Source: Roseomonas alba (GTDB lineage: Bacteria; Pseudomonadota; Alphaproteobacteria; Acetobacterales; Acetobacteraceae). From it: 64,000 nucleotides of DNA. Of the stretch, positions 18,105 through 26,959 are shown one piece after another. The notes under the pieces were generated by a model. It was not told the DNA's origin and did not search any database. It saw only the letters and a list, made by a program, of their open reading frames with translations. The DNA is taken from the NCBI RefSeq assembly GCF_019430885.1, contig NZ_JAHYBZ010000012.1, positions 1 to 64,000 on the forward strand. The letters are read 5' to 3'. Positions within the stretch are counted from its first letter, which is position 1. Each line of letters opens with the position of its first letter. Position numbers and translations under genes: made by a program.

Positions 18105-18345
18105 CAGTTGGAGGGGCGCCACCCCTCCAAGCCACCCCGCCAAGTGCTTGGAGCACTTGGAACGCAGTCTCTTGGCGTTGGGCACGAAGCGCTTCCGGAT
18201 CCCTCGCAGCGCCTTGCGTGCGCAAGAGCCAGTCTCGGCGCCATTCTGCCTGCCGCGCAAAGCACCAGGTTGAGGTTTCCAACGGCCCTTCGGCCTTTGG
18301 CGGGGAGGTTCCGAGAGGTGTAGAGCCCCTCTCGGTTCCACAGTG
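18105..18345. repeat. two-hairpin intergenic element, inverted pair (copy C)
   Basis: The left unit has TTGGAGGGG (18108-18116)/CCCCTCCAA (18122-18130) and CCAAGTGC (18140-18147)/GCACTTGG (18153-18160), both perfect stems. The second differs in sequence from the GGCC-GAAA-GGCC stem of other copies but holds the same position. The right unit is inverted: a GGCCCTTCGGCC-type stem near 18280-18298 and CCGAGAGG (18311-18318)/CCTCTCGG (18328-18335). Confidence 0.7.
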
Positions 18346-18355
18346 CAATAATGGG

Positions 18356-18395
18356 CGCGATCGGGCGCACCTTTCGCGCGAAAGACCCGATCGCG
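18356..18395. repeat. nested perfect dyad upstream of opgH
   Basis: CGCGATCGGG (18356-18365) pairs with CCCGATCGCG (18386-18395), and between them CTTTCGCGCGAAAG (18371-18384) is itself a perfect 14-bp palindrome. It could form a cruciform or a two-tier hairpin, or be a bipartite operator. It lies 127 bp upstream of the opgH-type start and just beyond repeat copy C. The remaining 18396-18522 shows nothing I can name. Confidence 0.6.
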
Positions 18396-18522
18396 GCGCC
18401 ATGCCGACCATCGCGCCCAGCCGCAGGCCGGGGCGTCCGGGAGCCCGTCGGTCCTCGTTGAGGGATGAAGCGGTGCTTCGCCGAAGGAAGGGCCAAGCCT
18501 CGTCTCGGCCCACCAGCGGGCC

Positions 18523-20169
18523 ATGACATACCAGCGCCTGCTCTTTGCCGCGCTGGCCCTGGTCATCACTGCCGGCCTGTTGTGGCTGCTGGTCGCCGCC
18601 CTCGCGCCCGGTGGCTGGACGCCGTGGGAGGTGCTGATCCTTCTCTGCTTCCTCGGCACGGTGCCCTGGAGCGCTCTGTCGGCCGCGAATGCGCTGGCCG
18701 GCCTGGCGATCCTTCTGATCGCGCGCGATCCGGCCGCGGCGGTGCTGCCGCAGCTCCGCGCCGCGCGGCCCGGGCCGCCGCGGGGCTGCACCGCCGTCGC
18801 CATCTGCATCCGCAACGAGGCCATGGACGCCGTCCTGCCGCCGCTGGCACGGCTGATGGACGGATTGCCGGCGGACCGCTTCGCGCTGTGGGTGCTGTCG
18901 GACACGCCCGCCGGCGATGCGGCGGAGACCGAGGAGGCCGCCTTTCGCGCCTTCGCGGCAAACCGCCCCAACGCGCGGTACCGCCGCCGCACGACGAATG
19001 AAGGGTTCAAGGCCGGTAATGTGATGGACTTCCTCGATCATCACGGGGAGGGGCTCGACTATTTCCTTTGCCTCGATGCGGATTCCGAGATGACGCCGGC
19101 CGCGGTGCTGCGGCTGGTCGCGATCCTGGAGGCCGATCCGAAGCTCGCCATCGTGCAGCAGCTCATCCACGGGCGACCGGCGACGGCGGCCTTCCCGCGG
19201 CTGTTCCAGTTCGGCATGCGGCAGGGGATGCGAACCTGGGCGACAGGGCAAGCCTGGTGGCAGGGGGATGAGGGGCCCTATTGGGGACACAACGCTGTCA
19301 TCCGCATCGCGCCGTTTCGCGACCACTGCCGGCTTGACCCGTTGCCGGACGGGTCGCCCATCCTCTCGCACGACCAAGTGGAGGCGACGCGGCTGACGGC
19401 AGCCGGATGGAAGGTGCGCGTCCTGCCCGACGACACGGGCAGTTCCGAGGGCAACCCGCCCACCTTCGGCGATTTCGTCACGCGCGACCTGCGCTGGGCG
19501 GGGGGCAATATGCAGTACCTCGCGCTGCTGCGCCTGCCGGGGCAGACCTGGATGGCGCGCTGGCAATTGGTGCAGGCGATGCTGCTCTTCGCCGGCGCGC
19601 CGCTGTGGTGCGGGATCCTGCTGCTCGCCGCCATCAATGCGCTGACCGGCGGCGGCGCGACGACCCCGACCGGCTGGCTGATCCTGCTGATGGGGGCGAC
19701 CTGGCTGTGCCACTACGCGCCCAAGCTCGCCGGCTATGCGGAGATGCTCATCAAGCCCGGCCTGGCGGAACTCTATGGTGGCCGTGGCGGCGTGCTGCGC
19801 AGCGCGGCGGCCGAGATCGCCTTCACGACCCTGATGGAACCGGCGCGGCTGATGGCGCAGTCACTGTTCCTGCTGGCGCTGCCCTTCGGGCTGAAGGTGG
19901 GCTGGGTGCCGCAGAACCGGGCCGATCGCGGCGTGTCCTGGGCCGATGCGGCGCGGCAGTTCCGGGCGCCGACGCTGGCGGGACTGGTGCTGATGGTCAC
20001 CTTCGCGGCGGCCTCGCCGCTCGCGCTGATCCTGGCGTTGCCGGTACTGGCCTCGCTGGTGCTCGCCATTCCCTTCGCGGTGGTGACCGCGGATGCCGGT
20101 CTCTCCGCCTGGCTGCGGCAGGAAGAAATCTGCGCTTTCCCGGAAGAAATCGTGCGCCGGATGGCCTAG
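18523..20169 (+). CDS. opgH: glucans biosynthesis glucosyltransferase H (OpgH/MdoH-type)
   Basis: An inner-membrane GT2 glucosyltransferase for the beta-glucan backbone of osmoregulated periplasmic glucans. Two N-terminal helices (about 8-30 and 37-63) precede the GT domain. Catalytic landmarks are the AICIRNE start, the DAD in FLCLDADSEM, GPYWGHNAVIRI, SHDQVEAT and the RDLRWAGGNMQY segment standing for Q/RxxRW. Several helices follow. At 548 residues it is short because it lacks the long N-terminal region of the E. coli enzyme. No opgG is adjacent, and the gene runs with the next two as a probable operon. Confidence 0.88.
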   Translation: MTYQRLLFAALALVITAGLLWLLVAALAPGGWTPWEVLILLCFLGTVPWSALSAANALAGLAILLIARDPAAAVLPQLRAARPGPPRGCTAVAICIRNEAMDAVLPPLARLMDGLPADRFALWVLSDTPAGDAAETEEAAFRAFAANRPNARYRRRTTNEGFKAGNVMDFLDHHGEGLDYFLCLDADSEMTPAAVLRLVAILEADPKLAIVQQLIHGRPATAAFPRLFQFGMRQGMRTWATGQAWWQGDEGPYWGHNAVIRIAPFRDHCRLDPLPDGSPILSHDQVEATRLTAAGWKVRVLPDDTGSSEGNPPTFGDFVTRDLRWAGGNMQYLALLRLPGQTWMARWQLVQAMLLFAGAPLWCGILLLAAINALTGGGATTPTGWLILLMGATWLCHYAPKLAGYAEMLIKPGLAELYGGRGGVLRSAAAEIAFTTLMEPARLMAQSLFLLALPFGLKVGWVPQNRADRGVSWADAARQFRAPTLAGLVLMVTFAAASPLALILALPVLASLVLAIPFAVVTADAGLSAWLRQEEICAFPEEIVRRMA

Positions 20170-20178
20170 ATACCAGCC

Positions 20179-20733
20179 ATGTTCCATTTGCGCCGGGCGC
20201 TGCGGGCGCCGCTCCTGCTGCTGGCCTTCCTCTGGGTCGTGTTCGAGGAAACGATTTGGCACTGGGCCACCTGGCTCGGCGGGCAGATCGCGCGGCTGCC
20301 GATCTTCAAGGGGCTGGAACGGCTGGTGCTGCGGCTCGATCCGCACATCGTGCTGCTGCTGTTCGTGGTCCCCTTGCTCGGGCTGATTCCGCTGAAATTC
20401 GCCGCGGTCTGGCTGATCGGCGGCGGGCATCCCATGAAGGGGGTGCTGCTGCTGCTGGGGGCGAAGTTCCTGGGCACGGCGATGTCCGCCCATCTTTACG
20501 CAGTGGCCGAGCCGAAGCTGATGCAGATCCCGCTTTTCGCACGGAGCCGGAACTTCATTGTTGCACTGCTGGCGCGGGCGCACGCCTATCTCGATGCCTC
20601 GCCGAGCTGGCAGGCGGCACGGCACGCGGTCCGGCAGGCCAAGACGATGATCCGTGCCATGGTCCTGGGCGGAGGCCCCGGGCTGATCGACCGCGTGCGG
20701 GCCGTGCGCGCGCAGTGGCGACGCCGGGCATGA
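20179..20733 (+). CDS. uncharacterised membrane protein
   Basis: A 184-residue protein with hydrophobic segments at about 9-30, 52-75 (LDPHIVLLLFVVPLLGLIP) and 78-100, then a basic amphipathic C-terminal half rich in Arg and Ala. I cannot assign a family. It begins 9 nt after the opgH-type stop and its own stop overlaps the next start as ATGA, so it is translationally linked to both. An accessory role in envelope glucan synthesis is only a guess from position. Confidence 0.6.
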   Translation: MFHLRRALRAPLLLLAFLWVVFEETIWHWATWLGGQIARLPIFKGLERLVLRLDPHIVLLLFVVPLLGLIPLKFAAVWLIGGGHPMKGVLLLLGAKFLGTAMSAHLYAVAEPKLMQIPLFARSRNFIVALLARAHAYLDASPSWQAARHAVRQAKTMIRAMVLGGGPGLIDRVRAVRAQWRRRA

Positions 20734-21257
20734 CGGCGCGGCTGCGGCTCTATGCCGCCATGTCCCTGGACGGCTACCTGGCCGATGCGGAGGGCGGCGT
20801 CGGCTGGCTCGCGCCCTTCGATGCCCAGGATTACGGGATGCAGGGCTTCCTGGGCGGCATCGGCGCGATCCTGACCGGGCGCGCGACCTATGACCAGGTG
20901 CGCGGTTTCGACACTTGGCCCTATGCCGGCAAGCGGGTGGTGGTGCTGACGCATCGTCCGCTCGACGCCGATGCGCCGGCGGGAGTCGAGACCGCCTCCG
21001 GCGCGCTGGATGACCTCGTCGCGCGGCTGAAGGCAGAGACCGCCGCGGGCGACATCTGGTTGCTCGGCGGGGCGGCCGTCGCGCAGGCGGCGCTGGCGCA
21101 GGGGCTGGTGGACACGCTTGAACTTTTCGTCATTCCCCTGACGCTCGGCGCCGGCATTCGGCTGTTCGCCACGGAAGGGCCGGGCGCCGCCTGGGCCCTG
21201 ACCGCGGCGCGGCCCTTCCCGAACGGCGTGGTCGAACTGGACTATCACCGCCCCTGA
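20730..21257 (+). CDS. dihydrofolate reductase family protein (RibD C-terminal-like)
   Basis: A 175-residue protein of the RibD C-terminal/dihydrofolate reductase superfamily: LRLYAAMSLDGYLADAEGGVGWL at the N-terminus, GAILTGRATYDQ, WLLGGAAVAQAAL and LELFVIPLTLGAGIRLF at the C-terminus. These are the family's NADPH-binding and strand motifs. Standalone members are common and their substrates mostly unknown. Its ATG overlaps the preceding stop (ATGA at 20730). Confidence 0.85.
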   Translation: MTARLRLYAAMSLDGYLADAEGGVGWLAPFDAQDYGMQGFLGGIGAILTGRATYDQVRGFDTWPYAGKRVVVLTHRPLDADAPAGVETASGALDDLVARLKAETAAGDIWLLGGAAVAQAALAQGLVDTLELFVIPLTLGAGIRLFATEGPGAAWALTAARPFPNGVVELDYHRP

Positions 21258-21320
21258 CGGCGAGTGGATCGCGCCGGCGGATCATGCAAGGCTTCCCGCA
21301 AGCACAAGGGAAGCGTTGCC

Positions 21321-22949
21321 ATGCCGAAACAGGCCACAAGGGTTGATGCCGTCATCGTCGGCGCCGGATTCGCCGGGCTCTACATGCTGCACAGGTTGCG
21401 CGGCCTCGGCCTGTCCGCGATCGTGCTGGAGGCGGGCGAGGATGTCGGTGGCACCTGGTACTGGAACCGCTATCCCGGCGCGCGCTGCGACGTCGAGAGC
21501 ATGCAGTATTCCTACTCCTTCGACGAAGCCTTGCAGCAGGACTGGCGCTGGTCGGAACGCTATGCAACGCAGCCCGAGATCCTGCGCTACGCCAACCACG
21601 TCGCCGATCGCTTCGACCTGCGGCGCGACATCCGCTTCGACGCGCGTGTCAGCGCGGCGCGATACGATGAGGCCGCGTCCCTGTGGCACCTGATGCTGCA
21701 GGATGGCAGCAGCGTCACCGCGCGCTTCTGCATCATGGCGACGGGCTGCCTGTCGAGCGCGAAGCGGCCGGAGATCCCGGGCCTCGATGACTTCCGGGGC
21801 CCCGCCTACCACACGGGTCACTGGCCGCATGACCCGGTGGACTTCACCGGGCTGCGCGTGGGCGTGATCGGCACGGGGTCGTCCGCGATCCAGTCCATCC
21901 CGGTCATCGCGGCGCAAGCCGCGCAGGTCACCGTCTTCCAGCGCACGCCGAATTTCAGCGTGCCCGCGCATAACCGCCCGATCGACGAGGCCTATGAGCG
22001 ATCCTGGAAGGATGACTACGCGGCGCGGCGGCGCCATGCGCGCACGCTGCGCACGGGCATCGACTACCCATTGAATCCGCTCTCCGCGCTGGAGGTCAGC
22101 GCGGAGGACCGTGAACGCCAATACGAGACATCCTGGGCGGCCGGCGGCACCGCCTTCATGGCGGCCTTCTCCGACCTGCTGCGCGATGAGGACGCCAACG
22201 CCACCGCGCGCGACTTCGTCCATCGCCAGATCCGCCGCATCGTGCAGGATCCGAAGACGGCGGATCTTCTCTGCCCGACCAACCATCCGATCGGCACCAA
22301 GCGCATCTGCGTGGACACGGACTACTACGCCACCTTCAACCGGCCGAATGTCCGCCTGGTCGATCTGCGCGCGACGCCGATCGACCGCATCACCGAACAC
22401 GGCCTGCGCACGACCACCGAGGACTTCTCCTTCGACGCGCTGGTGCTCGCGACCGGTTTCGATGCGATGACGGGCGCGCTGCTTGCCATCGACATCGCCG
22501 GGCGGGGCGGCGTGACGCTGCGGGACGCCTGGGCGGATGGTCCCGTCTCCTATCTCGGCCTGATGGTTGCGGGATTTCCCAATCTCTTCACCATCACCGG
22601 GCCGGGCAGCCCATCCGTGCTCAGCAACATGATGGTGTCCATCGAACAGCATGTGGACTGGATCGCCGATGCGCTCGCCGCGATGCGCGCGCGCGGCGCG
22701 ACGAGCATCGAGGCCGCGCCCGACGCGCAGGACGACTGGGTGCGGCAGGTCGCCGAGGTCGGGGCGTCTACGCTCTATCCGCGCGCCAATTCCTGGTACA
22801 TGGGCGTGAACGTGCCCGGGAAGCCGCAGGTCTTCATGCCCTATGTCGGCGGTGTCGGCACCTATCGCGAGATCTGTGACGATATCGCCGCGCGCGGCTA
22901 TGCAGGCTTCCGCCTGACCGCCGCGCCCGAAGCCGCCGCGGCGGAGTGA
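21321..22949 (+). CDS. flavin-containing monooxygenase, Baeyer-Villiger type
   Basis: A 542-residue class B flavoprotein. It has a first Rossmann motif GAGFAG (14-19), the Baeyer-Villiger fingerprint FRGPAYHTGHWP at 158-169 and a second Rossmann motif GTGSSA shortly after. Such enzymes insert one O2 atom next to a ketone using NADPH, giving esters or lactones. The gene 10 nt downstream encodes an HSL-type esterase, which fits a ketone-to-ester-to-acid-plus-alcohol route. The start at 21321 directly precedes the FAD-binding strand and has an AAGGG upstream. Confidence 0.9.
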   Translation: MPKQATRVDAVIVGAGFAGLYMLHRLRGLGLSAIVLEAGEDVGGTWYWNRYPGARCDVESMQYSYSFDEALQQDWRWSERYATQPEILRYANHVADRFDLRRDIRFDARVSAARYDEAASLWHLMLQDGSSVTARFCIMATGCLSSAKRPEIPGLDDFRGPAYHTGHWPHDPVDFTGLRVGVIGTGSSAIQSIPVIAAQAAQVTVFQRTPNFSVPAHNRPIDEAYERSWKDDYAARRRHARTLRTGIDYPLNPLSALEVSAEDRERQYETSWAAGGTAFMAAFSDLLRDEDANATARDFVHRQIRRIVQDPKTADLLCPTNHPIGTKRICVDTDYYATFNRPNVRLVDLRATPIDRITEHGLRTTTEDFSFDALVLATGFDAMTGALLAIDIAGRGGVTLRDAWADGPVSYLGLMVAGFPNLFTITGPGSPSVLSNMMVSIEQHVDWIADALAAMRARGATSIEAAPDAQDDWVRQVAEVGASTLYPRANSWYMGVNVPGKPQVFMPYVGGVGTYREICDDIAARGYAGFRLTAAPEAAAAE

Positions 22950-22959
22950 CGGAGAGACC

Positions 22960-23907
22960 ATGCCCCTCGATCCCGGCGCGCAGAGCGTCCTTGATCTGAT
23001 TCGCGACAGCGGCCGGCCGGCCCTGCACACCCTGACACCGGACCAGGCGCGCGAGGTCTCCATCGCTGCCGCACCCGTGCTGCAACCCGATCCGCAGGAG
23101 GTCGCCGAGGTCGAGGATCTGACCTGCCCTGGCCCCGCCGGGCCGATCCCGCTGCGGCGCTATCGCGGGATCGGCACCGATCCGGCGGCCGTCCTGCCTT
23201 GCCTCGTCTTCCTCCATGGCGGCGGCTGGGTCATCGGCACTCTCGGTACCTACGACCAGGTGTGCCGAAGCCTCGCCAACCATCTCGGCGCCTGCGTGAT
23301 CTCGGTGGATTATCGGCTCGCGCCGGAACACCGCTTCCCCGCGGCGGTCGAGGATTGCGCAGCCGCGCTGCACTTCATCGCCGCCGAGGCCACCTCCCTG
23401 CGCATTGCCCCCGGGCGCATCGCGGTCGGCGGCGATTCCGCGGGCGGCAATCTGTCCGCCGTCATGGCGCTGATGGGGCGCGATGGCGCGGTTCCGGCAC
23501 CGTGCTTTCAGGTCCTGTTCTATCCGGTGACGGACCTCGCCGCGGAGGCGCGATCCTATGACCGCTGCATCGACCGCTATCCGCTGACCGCGACGACGAT
23601 GCGCTGGTTTATCGACCACTACGCGCCGGACGTGCCCGGGCGCATCGACTGGCGCGCTTCGCCGCTGCGCGCGGCTTCGCTCGCCGGCGTGGCACCGGCC
23701 TTCGTCATGACCTGCGGCCATGATCCGCTCTGCGACGAGGGCATCGCCTATGCGCGGCGGCTGGATGCGGAAGGTGTCACCGTCACGCATCTGCATGTCG
23801 CCGACCAGATGCACGCCTATCTGACGATGGGACGCTACATCCCGACCTCGGACCTTACCCTGCGCCAGGCGGCGCTGGCGCTGCGGGCGCATTGGGAAAT
23901 GTCGTAG
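22960..23907 (+). CDS. alpha/beta hydrolase of the hormone-sensitive lipase family
   Basis: A 315-residue esterase. It has the oxyanion-hole motif HGGGW at 86-90 and the nucleophile elbow GDSAGG with Ser160. The acid residue is in the GHDPLCDEG segment and the catalytic His in DQMHAYL. Family enzymes hydrolyse short to medium acyl esters. It has no signal peptide and is therefore cytoplasmic. It follows the Baeyer-Villiger gene by 10 nt, so the likely substrates are esters or lactones made by that enzyme. Confidence 0.9.
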   Translation: MPLDPGAQSVLDLIRDSGRPALHTLTPDQAREVSIAAAPVLQPDPQEVAEVEDLTCPGPAGPIPLRRYRGIGTDPAAVLPCLVFLHGGGWVIGTLGTYDQVCRSLANHLGACVISVDYRLAPEHRFPAAVEDCAAALHFIAAEATSLRIAPGRIAVGGDSAGGNLSAVMALMGRDGAVPAPCFQVLFYPVTDLAAEARSYDRCIDRYPLTATTMRWFIDHYAPDVPGRIDWRASPLRAASLAGVAPAFVMTCGHDPLCDEGIAYARRLDAEGVTVTHLHVADQMHAYLTMGRYIPTSDLTLRQAALALRAHWEMS

Positions 23908-24003
23908 AGGCGTGTCGGGCGCCGGCACCGTGTGAAGCGCGCCGGCCGGATTGCGACACGGCCTTGCCGCGTGGCAGTTGTGCGACTGCCCGCATCGGTG
24001 CCG

Positions 24004-24154
24004 CGGAAGGAACGCGAAGGGCGTCCTTCCGGAGCATCCACCGGACCGGAAGGCGAGCCTTCCGCCGCGGCTGGCCATACGGGCCCCACGACGTTCCGAA
24101 CCGGGGCCCGCCGGCAGCCCTGCGGCCGAGGGGCACGAGGGTGAAGCCCTCGTG
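24004..24154. terminator. three hairpins between convergent genes
   Basis: Three perfect stems lie in the gap between the hydrolase and the TPR gene: CGGAAGGA (24004-24011)/TCCTTCCG (24024-24031), CGGAAGGC (24047-24054)/GCCTTCCG (24057-24064), and CACGAGGG (24134-24141)/CCCTCGTG (24147-24154). The last is next to the stop of the minus-strand gene and could terminate transcripts from both sides. Confidence 0.5.
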
Positions 24155-24163
24155 TTCTCAATG

Positions 24164-25408
24164 TCAGTCGCGCCCCAAGGCATGCAGGGCTGCGGCGCGT
24201 CCGACCTGCGCCGCAGCGAGTTGCGGCGCCTCCAGTAAGGCCTGGTCGAAGGTGGCGAGAGCAGCTTCCGCCTCGCCCAGGCGCAGCAGGGCTTCTCCCA
24301 GGGCGGCCAGGGCCGGCGCGTGGTGCGGGTCGACGGCGAGGATCCGCCGTGCACGTTCCGCCGCATCGTCAGGGCGGGCCATCTCCCGCAGGATGTGGGA
24401 CTCCTCCATCAGGCCGGGCCGGTCGTCGTCGTCGAGGTCCTGGGCGCGCCGGGCCTCCACCAGAGCTTCATCATACCGGCCGATCTGGCGCAGCAGGGCG
24501 GAGGAAAGAAGATGCGCCCAGGGGCTGTTCGGATCGAGGTCCAGGCCAAGCTTCTGCGCGGCGAGCGCCTCCTCGGGCCGATGGAGCGCCTGCAATGCCT
24601 GGGCGCGGCCGTAGTGGCCCGCAGCATAACTGGGCTGGGACTGAACGAGCCCGTCCATCATGGCGAGACCTTCCTCCGGCCGCCCGCCACGGACCAGGGA
24701 GCGACCGATGAGATAGGTCAGCGTTGCCTGCGTCTCGGGGTCGCGCGCGCGCCGGCGCAGTTCGAGCAGCCGGTCGCGGATCTCAGCCTCCTCGATGTCG
24801 AGCTGCGCGACATGCCAAGCGTAAAGCCGTGGCGAGACGACCCGCCAGACCTCCGGCGCGGCGAGGACGAGCAACTGGTCGGCGCCTTCGCTCTTCGGCA
24901 CGGCAACATCGGCCACCACGCCATGGCCCGAGAGGCGCAGGCGCAGCCGGTACTGGTCGCCCGACTGCGTGATCTCCCCGGTCAGCCGCCGTTCCGGCCA
25001 GCCGAGCAGCTTGCGCGTCAGCGAGGCAAGGGAATGCAGCGACAGCCCGACGACCGGGAGATTGAGGTCCGGCGTCGAGTTCTCGAGCTCCGCGGCCGGG
25101 CGGTGCAGCGTCTCGGACAGGGTCTGTGTGGCGGCCCGGTCGATGGCATCGGCCAGCCGGGCGGCGACCACTTCCGGCGTCAGGCCGTGGTCGGCGAAGC
25201 CGGCGGGCACGGCGATCGGGGTGAATTCGATGGAATCGTTCACCGCCTCATGCACCACGAGGCCGGCCATGGTCACGCCGATCACCACCGGCAAAGCCCC
25301 GAAGACGAAGCGCGACCAGGCGTGCCAGGCACCCATGAGCAGGGACAGCCAGCCTCGCCGCGCAGGCGGCGCCGGTTCGATCGACCCCTGGGCTGGCGCG
25401 GCGTCCAT
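24164..25408 (-). CDS. membrane-anchored tetratricopeptide-repeat protein
   Basis: A 414-residue protein with one transmembrane helix near the N-terminus (about 33-52), a mixed region (55-200) that I do not recognise, and a C-terminal TPR array (about 225-410) with the repeated G-x-EAL-A-x-P pattern (for example GRPEEGLAMMDGL, HRPEEALAAQKLG, GEAEAALATFDQAL). TPR arrays mediate protein contacts. Topology predicts the array outside the cytoplasm, though this is not certain. It is convergent with the hydrolase and divergent from the TTT receptor gene. Confidence 0.8.
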   Translation of the reverse strand: MDAAPAQGSIEPAPPARRGWLSLLMGAWHAWSRFVFGALPVVIGVTMAGLVVHEAVNDSIEFTPIAVPAGFADHGLTPEVVAARLADAIDRAATQTLSETLHRPAAELENSTPDLNLPVVGLSLHSLASLTRKLLGWPERRLTGEITQSGDQYRLRLRLSGHGVVADVAVPKSEGADQLLVLAAPEVWRVVSPRLYAWHVAQLDIEEAEIRDRLLELRRRARDPETQATLTYLIGRSLVRGGRPEEGLAMMDGLVQSQPSYAAGHYGRAQALQALHRPEEALAAQKLGLDLDPNSPWAHLLSSALLRQIGRYDEALVEARRAQDLDDDDRPGLMEESHILREMARPDDAAERARRILAVDPHHAPALAALGEALLRLGEAEAALATFDQALLEAPQLAAAQVGRAAALHALGRD

Positions 25409-25530
25409 GGCGCGGGAGGTAACGGCAAGCCAGTGCCGGGGGCAAGCGTCCTGACGCGGTTTTCGCGTGGCGCGGAATGGGTCTAGCCTTCGCGCAAAGG
25501 CCCCGGACCGGGCCGGGAGGAGACCAGGCC

Positions 25531-26499
25531 ATGAAGACCACGCGGCGCATCCTTGGTGCGACGACCTTTGCCCTGCTGGCGCGCCCCGCGCTGGCCCAGT
25601 GGCAGCCGACGCGGCCGATCCGCGTGCTGGTCGGCTTCGCCCCGGGCGGTGGGACCGACATCACCACGCGCACCATCGCGGCACGCATGCAGGCGCTGCT
25701 CGGCCAGCCCATCGTGGTGGAGAACCGCCCGGGCGCCGGCGGCAACCTGGCCAGCGAGGCGACCGTCAACGCGCCGGCCGACGGCACGGCGCTGATGATG
25801 GGCACCATCGCCTCGCTGGTGATGAACCCGATCATGACGCGGCTGTCCTTCGACGTGCTGACGGACCTCACCACCATCGGCCGTTCGGTTGAGGTGACGA
25901 ACTTTCTCGTCGTCGCGCCCGAGAAGCCCTGGCGGACACTGCCGGAGCTGATCGCTGCGGCGAAGGCGAAGCCGGGCGAACTGTCCTACGGGTCCTCGGG
26001 CGTCGGTGGGGCGGGGCATCTCGGCGGCGCGCTGCTCGATTCCATGGCGGGGATCGAGACGATCCACGTGCCCTATCGCGGCGGCGGGCAGCTCATCACC
26101 GATATCCTGTCCGGCAAGGTGGATTTCTCCATCGCGACGGCGGCGACGGTGCTGCCGCATATCGAGGCCGGCCGGCTGCGCGCCCTCGCCGTGCCCTCGG
26201 CCCGCCGCAGCGCGTTGCTGCCCGATGTGCCGACGGTCGCCGAGGTGGCGAACCTGCCGGGCTATGAGGTCGCGAACTGGTACGCGATGATGGGCCCGCG
26301 CGGCCTGCCGCGTCCGATCGTGGACCGGGTCAACGCCGTGCTGAACGAGAGCATGCGCGACACTGACGTCGTCGCCGCGCTGAAGGGCCACGGGCTGGAG
26401 CCGGCACCGAGCACGCCGGAGGAACTCACCGGCTTCATCGTCGCGGAGACCGCCAAGTGGCGGCCGATCATCGAGCGGGCAGGGGCGACAGCGAACTGA
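25531..26499 (+). CDS. tripartite tricarboxylate transporter (Bug-type) substrate-binding protein
   Basis: A 322-residue periplasmic receptor of the TctC/Bug family: signal peptide (about 1-20, ending LAQ), then the hallmarks PIRVLVGFAPGGGTDITTR, ENRPGAGGNLASE, HVPYRGGGQ and FIVAETAKWRPIIE. These receptors bind carboxylates and similar ligands for TctAB-type permeases. No TctA or TctB gene is in the window, so it is an orphan receptor. A GGGAGGAG ribosome-binding site supports the ATG at 25531. Its last 32 bp overlap tail-to-tail with the GNAT gene on the other strand. Confidence 0.92.
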   Translation: MKTTRRILGATTFALLARPALAQWQPTRPIRVLVGFAPGGGTDITTRTIAARMQALLGQPIVVENRPGAGGNLASEATVNAPADGTALMMGTIASLVMNPIMTRLSFDVLTDLTTIGRSVEVTNFLVVAPEKPWRTLPELIAAAKAKPGELSYGSSGVGGAGHLGGALLDSMAGIETIHVPYRGGGQLITDILSGKVDFSIATAATVLPHIEAGRLRALAVPSARRSALLPDVPTVAEVANLPGYEVANWYAMMGPRGLPRPIVDRVNAVLNESMRDTDVVAALKGHGLEPAPSTPEELTGFIVAETAKWRPIIERAGATAN

Positions 26500-26959
26500 T
26501 CCCCGGCACCAGCCGCTTCTCCAGGAAGCGGCTGATCGGCGTGGCGGTATAGGGCGCGAAGGGTCCGCGCGGCGTGAAGCCGCCGCGCCGGTACATGGCG
26601 TACGCTGCGTCGTTGCGGATGCCGACTTCGAGTAGCAGCAAGGCGATGCCGCGCTGAATCGCCAACGCCTCCGCGCCGCGCAGCAGCGCCTCGCCGATGC
26701 CCTGCCGGCGATGCGCCTCGGCGACGATCATGCGCTTCAGCTCGCCGCTGCCATCTTCGCGGTCGAACAGGGCGCAGCATCCGGCGGTGCGCCCGTCATG
26801 GCGCGCCACCAGCAGGCTGATCCCAGCACAGTCGAGCGAGGCCGGGTCTATCGCGCGGCGAAATTGGCCCGGATACAGCGCCGCCGCCACGGCATCGGAG
26901 TGCCGCAGCAGCGCCGCGACCTCCTCCCGCCGCGGCGTCTCGACCGCGACGGTGATCAC
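26468..26959 (-). CDS. GNAT family N-acetyltransferase
   Basis: A 163-residue acetyltransferase with the acetyl-CoA-binding motif A RRQGIGEALLRGAE, preceded by LKRMIVAEAH and followed by the ISLLVARHD/AAYAMYRRGGF strand segments. I place the start at a GTG (26959) because it overlaps the stop of the enoyl-CoA hydratase gene as GTGA, the pattern of translational coupling; no ATG precedes the fold. The acceptor is unknown. Its 3' end overlaps the TTT receptor gene by 32 bp. Confidence 0.78.
   Translation of the reverse strand: MITVAVETPRREEVAALLRHSDAVAAALYPGQFRRAIDPASLDCAGISLLVARHDGRTAGCCALFDREDGSGELKRMIVAEAHRRQGIGEALLRGAEALAIQRGIALLLLEVGIRNDAAYAMYRRGGFTPRGPFAPYTATPISRFLEKRLVPGISSLSPLPAR

Noticed and set aside
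18105-18345. Insertion sequence or MITE with target duplication at repeat copy C
   Set aside because: Inverted pairing is suggestive, but I see no transposase, no sharp ends and no flanking direct repeat, so only a repeat call is made.
15291-19010. 1239-codon minus-strand open frame
   Set aside because: Only its final 275 codons (secreted protein starting at 16118) look real; the rest is antisense to pgi and crosses repeat copy C.
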